DNA of 64,000 nt from Ruminococcaceae bacterium AM07-15 (GTDB lineage: Bacteria > Bacillota > Clostridia > Oscillospirales > Butyricicoccaceae): the NCBI GenBank assembly GCA_003477405.1, contig QUDE01000004.1:124001-188000 (forward strand), written 5' to 3'. Made by a program: the position numbers and the translations under genes. Under the pieces are notes generated by a model that saw nothing but the letters and a program-made list of their open reading frames with translations, made no database searches and was not told the origin of the DNA. How positions within the stretch are numbered: position 1 is the stretch's first letter; each line of letters opens with the position of its first letter. Below are positions 43,382 to 52,439 of this stretch, piece by piece.

Positions 43382-43405
43382 GGCCCCCGGCTTTTGCCGG
43401 GGGCC
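43382..43405 (-). terminator. Terminator of the MerR/TipA-like gene
   Basis: 10-bp perfect stem GGCCCCCGGC / GCCGGGGGCC with loop TTTT, 5 bases after the stop. Confidence 0.8.
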
Positions 43406-43410
43406 TATGC

Positions 43411-44169
43411 TTATTTTGCCCAATAAGCCACGGCATCCCGCAGGAAGCGGGCGCAGCCAGGAAGATGTTTGTCGTAGTAGGCGGTAAAGCGGGCATCCAT
43501 CACATACAGCTCTGCGATCCCCCGGTGTTTGGCAGGGTCATACCGGTTGCCGGTGATGGTGAGCCACCGGCGGTGGAGAGTACAGATTTTCTTCCCCTCC
43601 TGGCTTTCCGGCTGGAGGCCGGCCTGGACAGCGGCCTCCAGTCGGTCCTGGATCTCCTGACCCAGGTTAGTCCACTCCCTGTATTGTTCCAGGGTCAGAT
43701 TCATCACGGTGGCGTTGACTTCATTCACTTCTTTGTCGCCGTACTTGCTGCGGATCTCCTGGCCGTAAACTTCTTCGTTATGGGCGATGGTCTGTTTTTT
43801 GAAGGCTTCAAACTTTTTCTCGTCCTGCATAAATTCCTTCCTCTCTTCTGCCCGGATGGTGTCTTTCACCGATTGGATCAGCTGTTCCAGATGTTCCCGT
43901 TTGGCTTCCAGTGCAGCCAGATGGCGTTCCAGAGCGGCCAGACGGTCAAAGGAGGGATCGTCCAGACATTCTTTGATCCGGGCCAGCTCCACCCCGAGAG
44001 CCCGGTAATAGAGAATATCCTGCAGCCGGTCCACTTCGGCCCGGCCATAATAGCGGTAGCCGCTTTCGGCGACCCGGCTGGGTTTCAGCAGCCCGATCTG
44101 GTCGTACCAGCGCAGAGTGCGGGTGGTCACCCCGGACAGGCGCGACAGTTCCTGAATGGAATACTCCAT
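43411..44169 (-). CDS. MerR-family regulator with TipAS-like domain
   Basis: 252 residues. The MerR helix-turn-helix (YSIQELSRLSGVTTRTLRWY, then GLLKPSRVAESGYRYYG) is followed by a coiled-coil dimer helix and a TipAS domain (about 130-252) that in relatives binds thiopeptide or peptide-like drugs. Such Mta/TipA proteins activate efflux genes on binding. GGAGGG before ATG 44169 decides the start over ATG 44175. Its own promoter has the 19-base spacer typical of MerR control. Confidence 0.9.
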   Translation of the reverse strand: MEYSIQELSRLSGVTTRTLRWYDQIGLLKPSRVAESGYRYYGRAEVDRLQDILYYRALGVELARIKECLDDPSFDRLAALERHLAALEAKREHLEQLIQSVKDTIRAEERKEFMQDEKKFEAFKKQTIAHNEEVYGQEIRSKYGDKEVNEVNATVMNLTLEQYREWTNLGQEIQDRLEAAVQAGLQPESQEGKKICTLHRRWLTITGNRYDPAKHRGIAELYVMDARFTAYYDKHLPGCARFLRDAVAYWAK

Positions 44170-44189
44170 GAACATCCCTCCCTGTGAAT

Positions 44190-44220
44190 AGGATAGCAGT
44201 TGACGGAGCGTCAGAGTCAA
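44190..44220 (-). promoter_or_regulatory. MerR-type promoter with 19-base spacer
   Basis: Minus strand: TTGACT (44220-44215), 19 bases with the dyad TGACG/CGTCA, then TATCCT (44195-44190). MerR regulators untwist such over-long spacers, so the gene should activate itself. Confidence 0.8.
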
Positions 44221-44254
44221 GAGGAAATTTTATATCCGGCGGATTGTTTGCTGC

Positions 44255-44288
44255 AAATGGTGCCTGATCAAATGATTGGGCACCATTT
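44255..44288. terminator. Inverted repeat between the divergent MerR genes
   Basis: 10-bp perfect arms AAATGGTGCC and GGCACCATTT with a 14-base loop; ATTTTACC follows. It could be a terminator or an operator. Confidence 0.5.
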
Positions 44289-44365
44289 ATTTTACCATTT
44301 TTCTCCCACAGAACGCAAAAATTGCAAGCCCTGTTGTGGAATGCAATTTTTCTGCAAAGTCCTTG

Positions 44366-44384
44366 ACTGCACGCGGCGTGCAGT
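44366..44384 (+). promoter_or_regulatory. 19-bp palindromic operator before the small MerR gene
   Basis: ACTGCACGC-G-GCGTGCAGT, a perfect palindrome lying right after a TTGACT (44363-44368), the position MerR proteins bind. Confidence 0.65.
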
Positions 44385-44407
44385 TTTACGGTGAGGAGGA
44401 AATGAAG

Positions 44408-44734
44408 ATGGAAAAAACATTGCGCCAGGTATGCACTGAACTGAAAGTTTCCCGACGGGCTGTCCAAGGCTATGAAAAGGCAGGATTGGTAGCGGCTTCT
44501 GGAAAAAATAAATATGGACATTTGCTTTATGGAGAACCGGAACGAGAGCGGATTCGCTTGGTCCGGTTTTATCAGCAGCTGGGATTTCAGCTGAAGGAGA
44601 TCAAGGAGCTTCTGGAGGCTGACGGCCCTATCAGAAAAGCAACTCTCCAGGCCAAAGTAGCAGAGCTGGAAAAGGAGGATATTCATCTGAGGGAACTGAT
44701 CCGGCAGGCAAAAGAATACATCGCTGCGCTGTAA
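44408..44734 (+). CDS. Small MerR-family regulator
   Basis: 108 residues: MerR helix-turn-helix (LRQVCTELKVSRRAVQGYEK, wing GHLLYGEPERERI) plus a coiled coil, with no ligand domain. AGGAGG is 7 bases before ATG 44408; ATG 44402 is too close. The lipoprotein gene follows after 55 bases and may be its target. Confidence 0.82.
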   Translation: MEKTLRQVCTELKVSRRAVQGYEKAGLVAASGKNKYGHLLYGEPERERIRLVRFYQQLGFQLKEIKELLEADGPIRKATLQAKVAELEKEDIHLRELIRQAKEYIAAL

Positions 44735-44789
44735 CAGTCTGTGGGCTTTCAGAAAATTGCGTTCCATTCAATACAAAGGAGGACATATT

Positions 44790-46178
44790 ATGAAAACGAA
44801 ATTGTTGTCTTTACTGCTGATGTTGGTCATGCTGGCCAGTCTGGCTGCCTGCGGAGGACCGGATCAGGCGGGACAGGGAGGGGCGGAAGGCTCACCCAAA
44901 GAGGAGAAGTTGCAAAAAAGCAGTGAAACCCTGGAGCCTTTCCACAAGGAGGCCACATTGGCAGAGACCGTGATGATGGATGAAGGGGGCGTGAAGGTCA
45001 CAGCCACCGGTCTGACTTTTACAGAGAGTTCTGCCGATCTGGCAATCACCATTGAAAACAACAGCGGCAAAGATCTGTCGTTCACCAGCGGTTCTTTGGG
45101 ATATAGCTGCAACTCCGTCAATGGATATATGGTCAGTGACGGCTATTTGAACTGCGATGTTTTAAATGGAACCGTTGCCAACGATGTCATCAGCTTCAGC
45201 TATGATACCCTGATGATTTATGGCATCAACGAAATTGCAGATATGGAAATCGGTTTTGATATAAAAGATGCCGATTATAACAGCATTTATTTCAACTCTC
45301 CGCCAATATACACTTCTGCGTTTCAGGGGCATGACTATGAAACAGATCATTATCAGCAGACCATCACAAGCCAGGCAGCCATGAACACTTATAACTACGA
45401 AATGATTCACTTTTCTCAAGAACCCCTCTATGCACAGCAAGGAGTGGAGCTGCTTTCCAGCGGCGTAATGGTCAATCGGGATGGGGAGAGGGCCCTGCTG
45501 TTGGAAATGGAGAATACCGGGGATAAAACGGTCTACATTGCCACATCCGATATCGGGATCAACGGTCTGACGGCGACCACTTCCCTTTGGTCCAGCAGTG
45601 CTGTCGCACCTGGCAAACGCTGCATTGTGGATGTGCAGCTGGATAAGGTGCTGGAACCTTCCTGGTGGAGTGTGTACGGCATCGATGAAATAGGGGAGAT
45701 CTCTCTTTCCATCGGGTTGATGGATGAACAATGGATGAATGTTGCAGAGAAAATGCCTGTGGAGATAGCCATCCCTGGCGTGAAGGCTTCTTTTGATGAT
45801 GAAGGCACAGAAGTCTACAACGAAAATGGTTTGCGTATGGTCGCCAAAACGGTACTGCAGGATGACTCTGATTACAGTTCTGACTGCCATGTGCTGCTTT
45901 TGCTGGAAAATAACAGCGGAAAGATTATAGATATCCAGGATGTTCCAGGCTCTCTTGCGGTCAATGGTATGATGAGCGATTATTCCTTCTCTTTCTGTGA
46001 ACTGGAAGATGGGGAAAGCGCAGTGCTTTCCATTACCCTGCCGGAAGTTGCTCTGGAAATGAACCAGATCACATCACCCCAGGAGATCAAGGAAATAAAC
46101 ATCGGGTTTGAGATCCGGAATGACCGGGAAATGATCGATGAACCCACAGTCACAATGGCTTTTGAGGAAGAAAAATAA
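44790..46178 (+). CDS. Lipoprotein with three repeated beta-rich domains, unknown function
   Basis: 462 residues. The signal peptide ends in lipobox LAAC (Cys at about 21), then a short Gly-rich linker. Three similar units follow: about 70-200 (ADLAITIENNSGKDLSFTSG), 215-340 (ALLLEMENTGDKTVYIATSD) and 345-460 (VLLLLENNSGKIIDIQDVPG). Each has a strand, an 'ENNSGK/ENTGDK' turn, a 'VNG/ING' turn and a closing 'I.EI..I.IGF.I.(D/N)' strand, suggesting immunoglobulin-like repeats at the cell surface. No family is recognised. AAAGGAGG sits 8 bases before the ATG. Confidence 0.75.
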   Translation: MKTKLLSLLLMLVMLASLAACGGPDQAGQGGAEGSPKEEKLQKSSETLEPFHKEATLAETVMMDEGGVKVTATGLTFTESSADLAITIENNSGKDLSFTSGSLGYSCNSVNGYMVSDGYLNCDVLNGTVANDVISFSYDTLMIYGINEIADMEIGFDIKDADYNSIYFNSPPIYTSAFQGHDYETDHYQQTITSQAAMNTYNYEMIHFSQEPLYAQQGVELLSSGVMVNRDGERALLLEMENTGDKTVYIATSDIGINGLTATTSLWSSSAVAPGKRCIVDVQLDKVLEPSWWSVYGIDEIGEISLSIGLMDEQWMNVAEKMPVEIAIPGVKASFDDEGTEVYNENGLRMVAKTVLQDDSDYSSDCHVLLLLENNSGKIIDIQDVPGSLAVNGMMSDYSFSFCELEDGESAVLSITLPEVALEMNQITSPQEIKEINIGFEIRNDREMIDEPTVTMAFEEEK

Positions 46179-46223
46179 AAAACTTGATGGGAAAGCATCG
46201 GATACCTTGTGGAGTTTTCAGAC

Positions 46224-46251
46224 AAAAAACCGCCTTTTCAGGCGGTTTTTT
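46224..46251 (+). terminator. Terminator of the lipoprotein gene
   Basis: AAAAAACCGCC-TTTTCA-GGCGGTTTTTT, an 11-bp perfect stem with T-run. Confidence 0.92.
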
Positions 46252-46391
46252 GTTTGATCCGCGGCGGGAGAGAGGGAAGAAGATGAAGAATCCATGGGAG
46301 ATCTGTTGAGGAAATCTGGTCATTCTGTTATGATGGATGCAAAACACCGGGCAGCGATGGGAAGAGCCTGCACCGGGACAGGAGGTGCAGG

Positions 46392-46964
46392 ATGCGGATT
46401 CTTTTGCTGGGTAACAGTTTCACTACGGCCAACGGGATGCCCCGGATGCTGGCCGGGATTACCGGGGCAGAAGTGGTCTGCCACACCCGGGGCGGGGCCC
46501 GGCTGGTAGAGCATCTGAATGAAAGCACCAGACTGGGCGCCCGAACCCAAAAAGCTTTACAGGAGGAAACCTGGGATTATGTGGTGCTCCAGGAGATGAG
46601 CCACGGCCCCTTTACGGCAACCGAGCGCTTCTTTTCCAGCGTAGAGCGCCTTTGCAGCCAGATACGGCAGCATGGGGCTGTGCCGGTGCTGTATGCCACC
46701 TGGGCCTATGAAAAAGGCGGCAGCAAACTGGCGGGCAAAGGCTGGGATTATGAAGAAATGGCCAGGGCAATGTCCGCAGCGTACGGCAAGGCGGCCCGGG
46801 ACAATGGAGCCCTCCTGGCCAATGTAGGACAGCGGTTTTATCAGCGGAGCCAGAGGGAACAACTCTATGCCGCCGACGGCGTACATCCCAACGAGCAGGG
46901 TTCCCGTCTTGCGGCGGAGACCATCGGCCAGGTGATATTGGAACACAAGGAGAATATGAAATGA
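46392..46964 (+). CDS. SGNH-hydrolase-like protein (DUF4886-type)
   Basis: 190 residues. Block I is GNSFT near residue 7, and the catalytic Asp/His pair is DGVHPNEQGS near the end. The fold is that of SGNH esterases acting on acylated sugars or lipids; there is no signal peptide, so it is cytoplasmic. AGGAGG sits 5 bases before the ATG. The stop overlaps the next gene's ATG. Confidence 0.8.
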   Translation: MRILLLGNSFTTANGMPRMLAGITGAEVVCHTRGGARLVEHLNESTRLGARTQKALQEETWDYVVLQEMSHGPFTATERFFSSVERLCSQIRQHGAVPVLYATWAYEKGGSKLAGKGWDYEEMARAMSAAYGKAARDNGALLANVGQRFYQRSQREQLYAADGVHPNEQGSRLAAETIGQVILEHKENMK

Positions 46965-47371
46965 TTCGGGAAATCTGCAAAGACGAAGTATTTTTGGCTC
47001 AAAAGGCAGAGCTGGCCACCATAGAGGATCTGTCCGTTGCCGACGATCTGCTGGATACACTGAAACACCATCGGGAAGGCTGCGTGGGAATGGCGGCCAA
47101 TATGATCGGCGTCAACAAAAGGATCATTGCCTTTGATGATGAGGGTACATACATGGTGATGTTCAACCCGGAAATCGTGAAGAAATCCGGGCCTTATGAC
47201 ACACAGGAAGGGTGTCTGTCCCTGGTGGGTCTTCGTCCGGCCCACCGGTTTCAGTCCATCAAGGTGCGTTGGCAGAATGAAAAATTCCAGGAGCGTCTCC
47301 GCACCTTTACCGGCTGGACGGCCCAGATCATTCAGCATGAGATCGACCATTGTGAAGGGATTATCATATGA
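46961..47371 (+). CDS. Peptide-deformylase-like protein, variant motif 1
   Basis: 136 residues, shorter than usual deformylases. Motif 2 EGCLS (metal Cys) and motif 3 QHEIDHCEG (metal His pair and catalytic Glu) are intact. Motif 1 reads GCVGMAAN, with Asn47 where the canonical GxGxAAxQ has Gln that stabilises the transition state. It may be a second, divergent deformylase rather than the housekeeping enzyme. Translationally coupled to the SGNH gene. Confidence 0.82.
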   Translation: MIREICKDEVFLAQKAELATIEDLSVADDLLDTLKHHREGCVGMAANMIGVNKRIIAFDDEGTYMVMFNPEIVKKSGPYDTQEGCLSLVGLRPAHRFQSIKVRWQNEKFQERLRTFTGWTAQIIQHEIDHCEGIII

Positions 47372-47413
47372 ATCAAAACCCCGTGACCCTTTGTTTTGCA
47401 GGGAGGTGAGCGG

Positions 47414-47920
47414 ATGGAACTGGGACTGACTTTCCCTTTGCAGCGATTTTTGAAAATGAAACCGCCTCTTTACGGCACCGAACCGGACAGGCGGTTTTGT
47501 TGGGATGTGCATAACATTCACCTTCGGGGGCGGGAATGTATGCTGGCCGTTCATTCTCATAGCCGGTATGCCTTTGTGCGCTGGGATGTGAGCCCTTTTC
47601 AGTGGAAGGACATTGCCGGGTTATTTCAGGAGGGGCTGACAGACAGCCTGTATGGGGCCGGATTTTCGCCGGAGGTAGTGGACAGGTATCTTCGGAAGGC
47701 TGGGGATATTGATTTGACCCGCACCCATGGCCGGCGGGAGGTGGCCTTTCTCAACCGGGCCTGGGAGGATGTGCTGGCGCTGGATCTGTGTTTGGACACC
47801 TCCCGGCAGGCTCAGCCGTTGCTGGATCAGACCGTCAACACCCGCCCCAGCCGATGTGCAGGGGCAGAGGGATTGGGCCTGCCCTTGGAGCGGATGGAAG
47901 AGATACTATATAATATATAA
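47414..47920 (+). CDS. Protein of unknown function (DUF6933-like?)
   Basis: 168 residues. The WDVHNIHLRGRECMLAVHSH and YAFVRWDVSPF segments resemble the DUF6933 pattern of a short strand pair and Asn/His turn; the rest is helical. The assignment is weak. GGGAGGTGAG precedes the ATG. It sits between the deformylase-like and arsenate reductase genes on the same strand. Confidence 0.6.
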   Translation: MELGLTFPLQRFLKMKPPLYGTEPDRRFCWDVHNIHLRGRECMLAVHSHSRYAFVRWDVSPFQWKDIAGLFQEGLTDSLYGAGFSPEVVDRYLRKAGDIDLTRTHGRREVAFLNRAWEDVLALDLCLDTSRQAQPLLDQTVNTRPSRCAGAEGLGLPLERMEEILYNI

Positions 47921-47940
47921 AAGGAATGAAAAATTGAAAA

Positions 47941-48372
47941 ATGGAACAGCACAACGGGCAACAGAAACCAAAAGTGGCCTTTCTTTGTGTCCACAACTCC
48001 TGCCGCAGCCAGATGGCCGAGGCCCTGGGGAAAAAGCTGGCGTCCGATGTGTTCGAAAGCTATTCCGCCGGCACAGAGCCTGCTGCCCGGATCAATGCCC
48101 AGGCGGTGCGCCTGATGCAGCAGGTGTACGGCATTCAGATGGAGGAAAGCCAGTACAATAAGCCCCTTTCCCAGCTGCCGCCGGTGGATATTGTGGTCAC
48201 CATGGGCTGCAATGTGCAGTGTCCCACGCTGCCCTGCTCTCATCGGGAGGACTGGGGGCTGGAGGACCCCAGCGGGAAGGAGGACAGCGCCTTTTTTCAG
48301 GTGATGGATCAGATCGAGGAAAAGGTGCTGGATCTGAAACGCCGCATCCAGCGGGGAAAGCTGGGCCAATAA
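47941..48372 (+). CDS. arsC: Arsenate reductase, low-molecular-weight phosphatase type
   Basis: 143 residues. The P-loop CVHNSCRSQMAEAL holds the nucleophilic Cys16, and MGCNVQCPTLPC supplies the two resolving Cys of thioredoxin-linked ArsC; DWGLEDPSG carries the general-acid Asp. It reduces arsenate to arsenite. No ars regulator or efflux pump is nearby. Confidence 0.9.
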   Translation: MEQHNGQQKPKVAFLCVHNSCRSQMAEALGKKLASDVFESYSAGTEPAARINAQAVRLMQQVYGIQMEESQYNKPLSQLPPVDIVVTMGCNVQCPTLPCSHREDWGLEDPSGKEDSAFFQVMDQIEEKVLDLKRRIQRGKLGQ

Positions 48373-48378
48373 AAAGAG

Positions 48379-48418
48379 AACGCCCTGGGTGGCCTGTAGG
48401 AAAGGAACCCAGGGCGTT
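48379..48418. terminator. Terminator between convergent genes
   Basis: AACGCCCTGGGT (48379-48390) pairs with ACCCAGGGCGTT (48407-48418). Confidence 0.7.
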
Positions 48419-48421
48419 GTT

Positions 48422-48793
48422 TCATTGTTCAGGGGATGGAGTGGGGCTGCGCAGGATTTTTTCCAAGGATTTGCCGCGGGCCAGTTCGTCCACCAGCTTG
48501 TCCAGGTACCGGATCTCCCGCATCAGGGGATCTTCGATCTCTTCCACCTGCAGACCGCAAATTTTGCCGGTAATCAGGAAGCGGTTCGGGTTCATGGCCG
48601 GGGCCTTGCGGAAGAAATCCCCATAGCAGAGGTCCGACTGTTCCATCTGAGCGATCTCTTCCGGGCTGTATCCGGTGAGCCAGCTGGTCACCTGATCCAC
48701 TTCCTCCCGGGTGCGGCCTTTCTTCTGGGCCTTGGTGACCAAGAGGGGATAGAGCTTGGAAAAAAGCATTTGCGTCACATCGGTGCGGGGCAT
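48422..48793 (-). CDS. DUF2200 protein
   Basis: 123 residues matching DUF2200: FSKLYPLLVTKAQKKGRTRE, SWLTGYSPEEI, APAMNPNRFLITGKICGLQV and VEEIEDPLMREIRYLDKLVD. Small cytoplasmic protein of unknown function. AAGGAGG lies 9-10 bases before ATG 48793. Confidence 0.85.
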   Translation of the reverse strand: MPRTDVTQMLFSKLYPLLVTKAQKKGRTREEVDQVTSWLTGYSPEEIAQMEQSDLCYGDFFRKAPAMNPNRFLITGKICGLQVEEIEDPLMREIRYLDKLVDELARGKSLEKILRSPTPSPEQ

Positions 48794-48912
48794 GGGGGAC
48801 ACCTCCTTGCTTGATGGCTTCATCATACCACGGAAGAGAGGCCGGAACAAGGGGATTCCCTGATGCAAGGATTTTTGGTAAAATAGCGGCAGGAAACAAA
48901 GGGGGGAAGCCC

Positions 48913-49683
48913 ATGAAAATATGGAAAAAAGGACTGCTGATTCTGACGGCAGCGGCTTTGGTGGCCGGAGTGTTCCTGGTGCGGCATTGGTTTGTTTCCT
49001 GGCCGCTGCGGTTTCAGGGGGAATTGGATCGGTTTTTCGGAGAGGGGGCGTGGCAGTGCGTTTCCCAGGAGGAAAAGGAAAGCCGGATGTATTCGGTGAT
49101 CGACCGCTCCAATCCCACCTATACTACAGAACGGCCAGGGGAGTTCCGGGAGTGGAATATCGCCTTTCAAACGGCCCAGGGAGAAAAAATGGTGTGGACC
49201 ATCAGCGACCACACCATGCGCATCAACCACAGCAAGCATTCTTTGCTGAGCCGGGAGCGGTATTCGGCCCGGCAGGCCCTGACATTGGAGCTGATGCAGC
49301 TGTCCTTTGCTCTGGCCGGGGAGGAAGTGGGGCAGCAGGTGTTGGGTCAGGTGCTGCCGGAGGAGGAGCTTTCCTGCCTGGAGGTGGATATTTCCTACCA
49401 TGGGGGCAATCCGCCACCGGACTTTTATGACGATCTGGCCGGAGAAGAGTGGTTCACTTCCCAAAAGGCCACGGCCGCCTGCTATCTGGAAAGCGATCTG
49501 TATGATTTTTATATCAGCGTTCGGGCCCATGACTACCGGGTGGAAAAACTGGAGGAGGGCCAGCGCCAGCATCTTCTGGGTTCCCTGGAAGAACTGTGCC
49601 AGGCCTTGGAGAAGGAATACGGCGACAACGCCAAGTACGACATTTATCTGGGCGAAGGCGTCACAGCGGAAAAAGGAGTGTAG
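48913..49683 (+). CDS. Membrane-anchored protein of unknown function
   Basis: 256 residues. A signal anchor (WKKGLLILTAAALVAGVFLV) is followed by an extracytoplasmic domain rich in charged residues, without a recognised family. It contains an LEVDISYHGG strand and several 'S..Y/W' turns. AAAGGGGGG lies just before the ATG. It stands alone and ends with TAG. Confidence 0.65.
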   Translation: MKIWKKGLLILTAAALVAGVFLVRHWFVSWPLRFQGELDRFFGEGAWQCVSQEEKESRMYSVIDRSNPTYTTERPGEFREWNIAFQTAQGEKMVWTISDHTMRINHSKHSLLSRERYSARQALTLELMQLSFALAGEEVGQQVLGQVLPEEELSCLEVDISYHGGNPPPDFYDDLAGEEWFTSQKATAACYLESDLYDFYISVRAHDYRVEKLEEGQRQHLLGSLEELCQALEKEYGDNAKYDIYLGEGVTAEKGV

Positions 49684-49697
49684 TTTTGTTTGCAGCA

Positions 49698-49729
49698 GAA
49701 AGCCCCGGTCATCTGACCGGGGCTTTCTG
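49698..49729. terminator. Bidirectional terminator between convergent genes
   Basis: 14-bp perfect stem AGAAAGCCCCGGTC / GACCGGGGCTTTCT, loop ATCT. Confidence 0.88.
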
Positions 49730-49730
49730 T

Positions 49731-50504
49731 TTAGGCTTTGACGGGTTCTTCGTTTGTTTGGATGGTTTTGCCGGAGAGGATGCGGGCCAGGAATTTTTTG
49801 GTGCGCTCTTCCTTGGTGTGGTTGAACACCTCATCAGGAGTGCCTTCTTCCACCACCACGCCTCCATCCATAAAGATCACCTTGTCGGCGATGTCCTGGG
49901 CAAAGCTGAGCTCGTGGGTGACCACCAGCATGGTGATGCCCCGTTTGGCTACATTCTTCATCATTTCCAGTGTTTCGCCGATGAGCTCCGGGTCCAGAGC
50001 CGAGGTGGGCTCGTCGAAGAGGATGATGTCCGGCTCCATGGCGATGGCCCGGGCGATTCCCACCCGCTGCTGCTGGCCGCCGGAAAGCTGGGAGGGATAA
50101 TAATCGTGCTTGTCCGACAGCTTGACCCAGGCCAGGGCTTCTTCTGCCTTTTTCCGGGCCTCTGCCTTGGGCATTTTCTTCACCACGATAAGCCCGTGCA
50201 TCACATTCTGAATGGCGGTCTTGTTGGCAAACAGGTTGTAGTTCTGGAACACGAAGCCTACCTTTTTCCGGATCTCCCGGATCTCACGCTTTTTGGCGGA
50301 AGAAAAATCCACTTGGGTGTCGCCCACCACCAGCTGGCCCTGGTCGGCGTGCTCCAGGAAGTTGATGCACCGCAAAAGGGTGGTCTTGCCCGATCCGCTG
50401 GGGCCCAGGATGACCACCACCTGATGGGCATCCACCTTGATGGAAGCCCCCTTCAGCACTTCCAGATCGTCAAATTTCTTATGAATATTCTTGATCTCTA
50501 ACAT
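49731..50504 (-). CDS. Polar amino acid ABC transporter, ATP-binding protein
   Basis: 257 residues. Walker [11 protein letters not shown]-loop, signature [14 protein letters not shown], Walker [14 protein letters not shown] and the switch His (VVTHELSF) are all present. This is a GlnQ/TcyN-type ATPase. It is the last gene of a five-gene operon (binding protein, two permeases, M20 amidohydrolase, ATPase), 16 bases after the amidohydrolase. Confidence 0.95.
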   Translation of the reverse strand: MLEIKNIHKKFDDLEVLKGASIKVDAHQVVVILGPSGSGKTTLLRCINFLEHADQGQLVVGDTQVDFSSAKKREIREIRKKVGFVFQNYNLFANKTAIQNVMHGLIVVKKMPKAEARKKAEEALAWVKLSDKHDYYPSQLSGGQQQRVGIARAIAMEPDIILFDEPTSALDPELIGETLEMMKNVAKRGITMLVVTHELSFAQDIADKVIFMDGGVVVEEGTPDEVFNHTKEERTKKFLARILSGKTIQTNEEPVKA

Positions 50505-50520
50505 AATCGTTTCCCCTTGC

Positions 50521-51708
50521 TTATACCGGCAGGCCGTGGTCCATCAGGGACCGCACATATCCCACCGTCACTTGGACACCCATGTCCAGGGCATCCTCAT
50601 CGATGTCAAAACGCTCGTTGTGGTGTTCGGCGCCGCAGCCCTTTTCCAGGTTTTGAATACCCAGCAGAGCCAGCACACCAGGGTAAGCCCGGCAATAGGT
50701 GGAAAAGCTCTCTGAGGCATACCACAGGGGAAACTCCTGGGGAACGGCGACATCGCCGTACAGATCCCGGGCCACTTGCCGGGCCCGCTGGGCGTGGGGA
50801 GCACTGTTGATCACTGGAATCCCCACATGATCCATCACCCGGCCGAAGGACACCTGACAGCCGTGAATGGCGGCTATGTGCTGGGCGGTATTTTTCACCA
50901 GATCCATGGCCTTCTGGCCTTCTTCCAGGTCGAAAAACCGCATGCTGCCCCGGATACGGGCGGTCTCAGGAAAGACATTGAAGGTTTCGCCGCCCTGGAT
51001 GCTGGTAATACCGAAGGTCACCGTCTTTTCCACATTCAGCTGGTTGACAAAGACGCCGGGCAGGGTGGAGACGATATCCGCGGCGGCAAACACCGGGTTG
51101 CGGGACAGATCGGGCCGGGAGCCGTGGCCCCCTTTGCCCTGGACGGTGATGTCCATTCCGCCGAAGCCGGCCATGCAGGCCCCATCCCGGATGCCGATCT
51201 GACCCGAGGGCAGGGGAGAGTACACATGAATGGCCCACACGGTATCCACCTTCCGATGGCCCAGGGCCTCCACCATTTGCCGGGAACTGGTGCCTACTTC
51301 TTCTCCTGCTTCAAAACAGAAATACAGGGTGCCGTTCAGCGCATCTTTTTGACTTAAAAGCACTTCCATGCTTCCCAAAAGCATGGCGGTATGGGCATCG
51401 TGGCCGCAGGCATGACAGGTGCCTTCCTGCTGGGATACACAGGTGCGGGGACCTTTCAGGTTCTCTGGGTTTTCCTGCACCGGCAGGGCGTCCATGTCGG
51501 CCCGCAGGGCGATGTGAGGCCCTTCCCGGCCAGTGTCCAGAGTGGCCAGAATGGCTGTTTCGGTGACCATTTCATAGGGAAGGCCCCATTTTTTGATGTG
51601 TTCCAGGATGTAGTCCCGGGTTTTGTATTCCTGACCACCCAGTTCGGCCAGGCGGTGGATCGTCCGCCGGTGGGCGATCACAGTGTCTTTGATTTGGTTT
51701 GTTGTCAT
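50521..51708 (-). CDS. M20-family amidohydrolase (N-acyl amino acid type)
   Basis: 395 residues. The metal site is intact: [23 protein letters not shown] and [14 protein letters not shown], with the dimerisation domain in between. Relatives such as B. subtilis YxeP and SndA remove N-acyl groups from amino acids. Its place inside an amino acid ABC operon suggests that the imported substrate is an N-acylated or S-modified amino acid cleaved on entry. GAAAGGGC lies before ATG. Confidence 0.9.
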   Translation of the reverse strand: MTTNQIKDTVIAHRRTIHRLAELGGQEYKTRDYILEHIKKWGLPYEMVTETAILATLDTGREGPHIALRADMDALPVQENPENLKGPRTCVSQQEGTCHACGHDAHTAMLLGSMEVLLSQKDALNGTLYFCFEAGEEVGTSSRQMVEALGHRKVDTVWAIHVYSPLPSGQIGIRDGACMAGFGGMDITVQGKGGHGSRPDLSRNPVFAAADIVSTLPGVFVNQLNVEKTVTFGITSIQGGETFNVFPETARIRGSMRFFDLEEGQKAMDLVKNTAQHIAAIHGCQVSFGRVMDHVGIPVINSAPHAQRARQVARDLYGDVAVPQEFPLWYASESFSTYCRAYPGVLALLGIQNLEKGCGAEHHNERFDIDEDALDMGVQVTVGYVRSLMDHGLPV

Positions 51709-51733
51709 GGTTTCGCCCTTTCTTTTTGGTGTA

Positions 51734-52438
51734 TCAGGCTGTTGTGCGCTTGTGGCTCCGGTTCAGATAGGCCTCCAGCGTGCGCCCGGCCTTTTCGATC
51801 AGAGCACCCAGGCACCAGAAGATCAGGGCCGCCGCCACATAAGCTTCCAGGAAGCAATAAGAATCGGTGGCGGCGTCGGTGGCGCCTTTGAGGATGTCGC
51901 TGACGCCCATCACATTCACCAAAGCGGTGGTTTTCATCAAAGACAGGGTGGAGTTTGTCAGCATGGGCACCGTCACCCGGAACAGCTGGGGCAGGATGAT
52001 GTCCCGGAAGGTCTGGAAAGCGGTCATACCTACGGCATAGCCCGCTTCAAACTGTCCCTTGGGAATGGCCAGAAGGCCGCTGCGCATCACTTCGGACAAA
52101 CCGGGCAGGGCCACGATGATCAGAGCGATGATGGCAATGTAGATCAGGTTCACATCCCGGATGGTGATATCCAGATGGAGTAAGGCGATGATGTCGTTGA
52201 AGGTATAGGTATAGGCCATCACGCAGATGAGAAGGATCAGGTTTGCGGGGAAGGCCTTGGTGAGGGCCAGCAGCACATCCAGAATGGGAGCCAGCACCGG
52301 CACCCGATAGATCCGGGCCAGCGCAATGAACAGCCCGATCACCAGACAGATCAGAAGGGTGGAGAAACACATGATCAGATTCTGGGGGATCTTCTGCACC
52401 GCGGCTTCCAGACACATCCAAAAGTATTTTGCCTGCAT
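51734..52438 (-). CDS. Amino acid ABC transporter permease (2)
   Basis: 234 residues, five membrane segments, with the coupling loop (AGYAVGMTAFQTFRDIILPQ, the EAA-type motif of HisMQ/GlnP permeases). Start ATG 52438, two bases after the upstream permease's stop; the longer frame to 52540 overlaps that gene. It pairs with permease 1 as a heterodimer. Confidence 0.92.
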   Translation of the reverse strand: MQAKYFWMCLEAAVQKIPQNLIMCFSTLLICLVIGLFIALARIYRVPVLAPILDVLLALTKAFPANLILLICVMAYTYTFNDIIALLHLDITIRDVNLIYIAIIALIIVALPGLSEVMRSGLLAIPKGQFEAGYAVGMTAFQTFRDIILPQLFRVTVPMLTNSTLSLMKTTALVNVMGVSDILKGATDAATDSYCFLEAYVAAALIFWCLGALIEKAGRTLEAYLNRSHKRTTA

Positions 52439-52439
52439 C

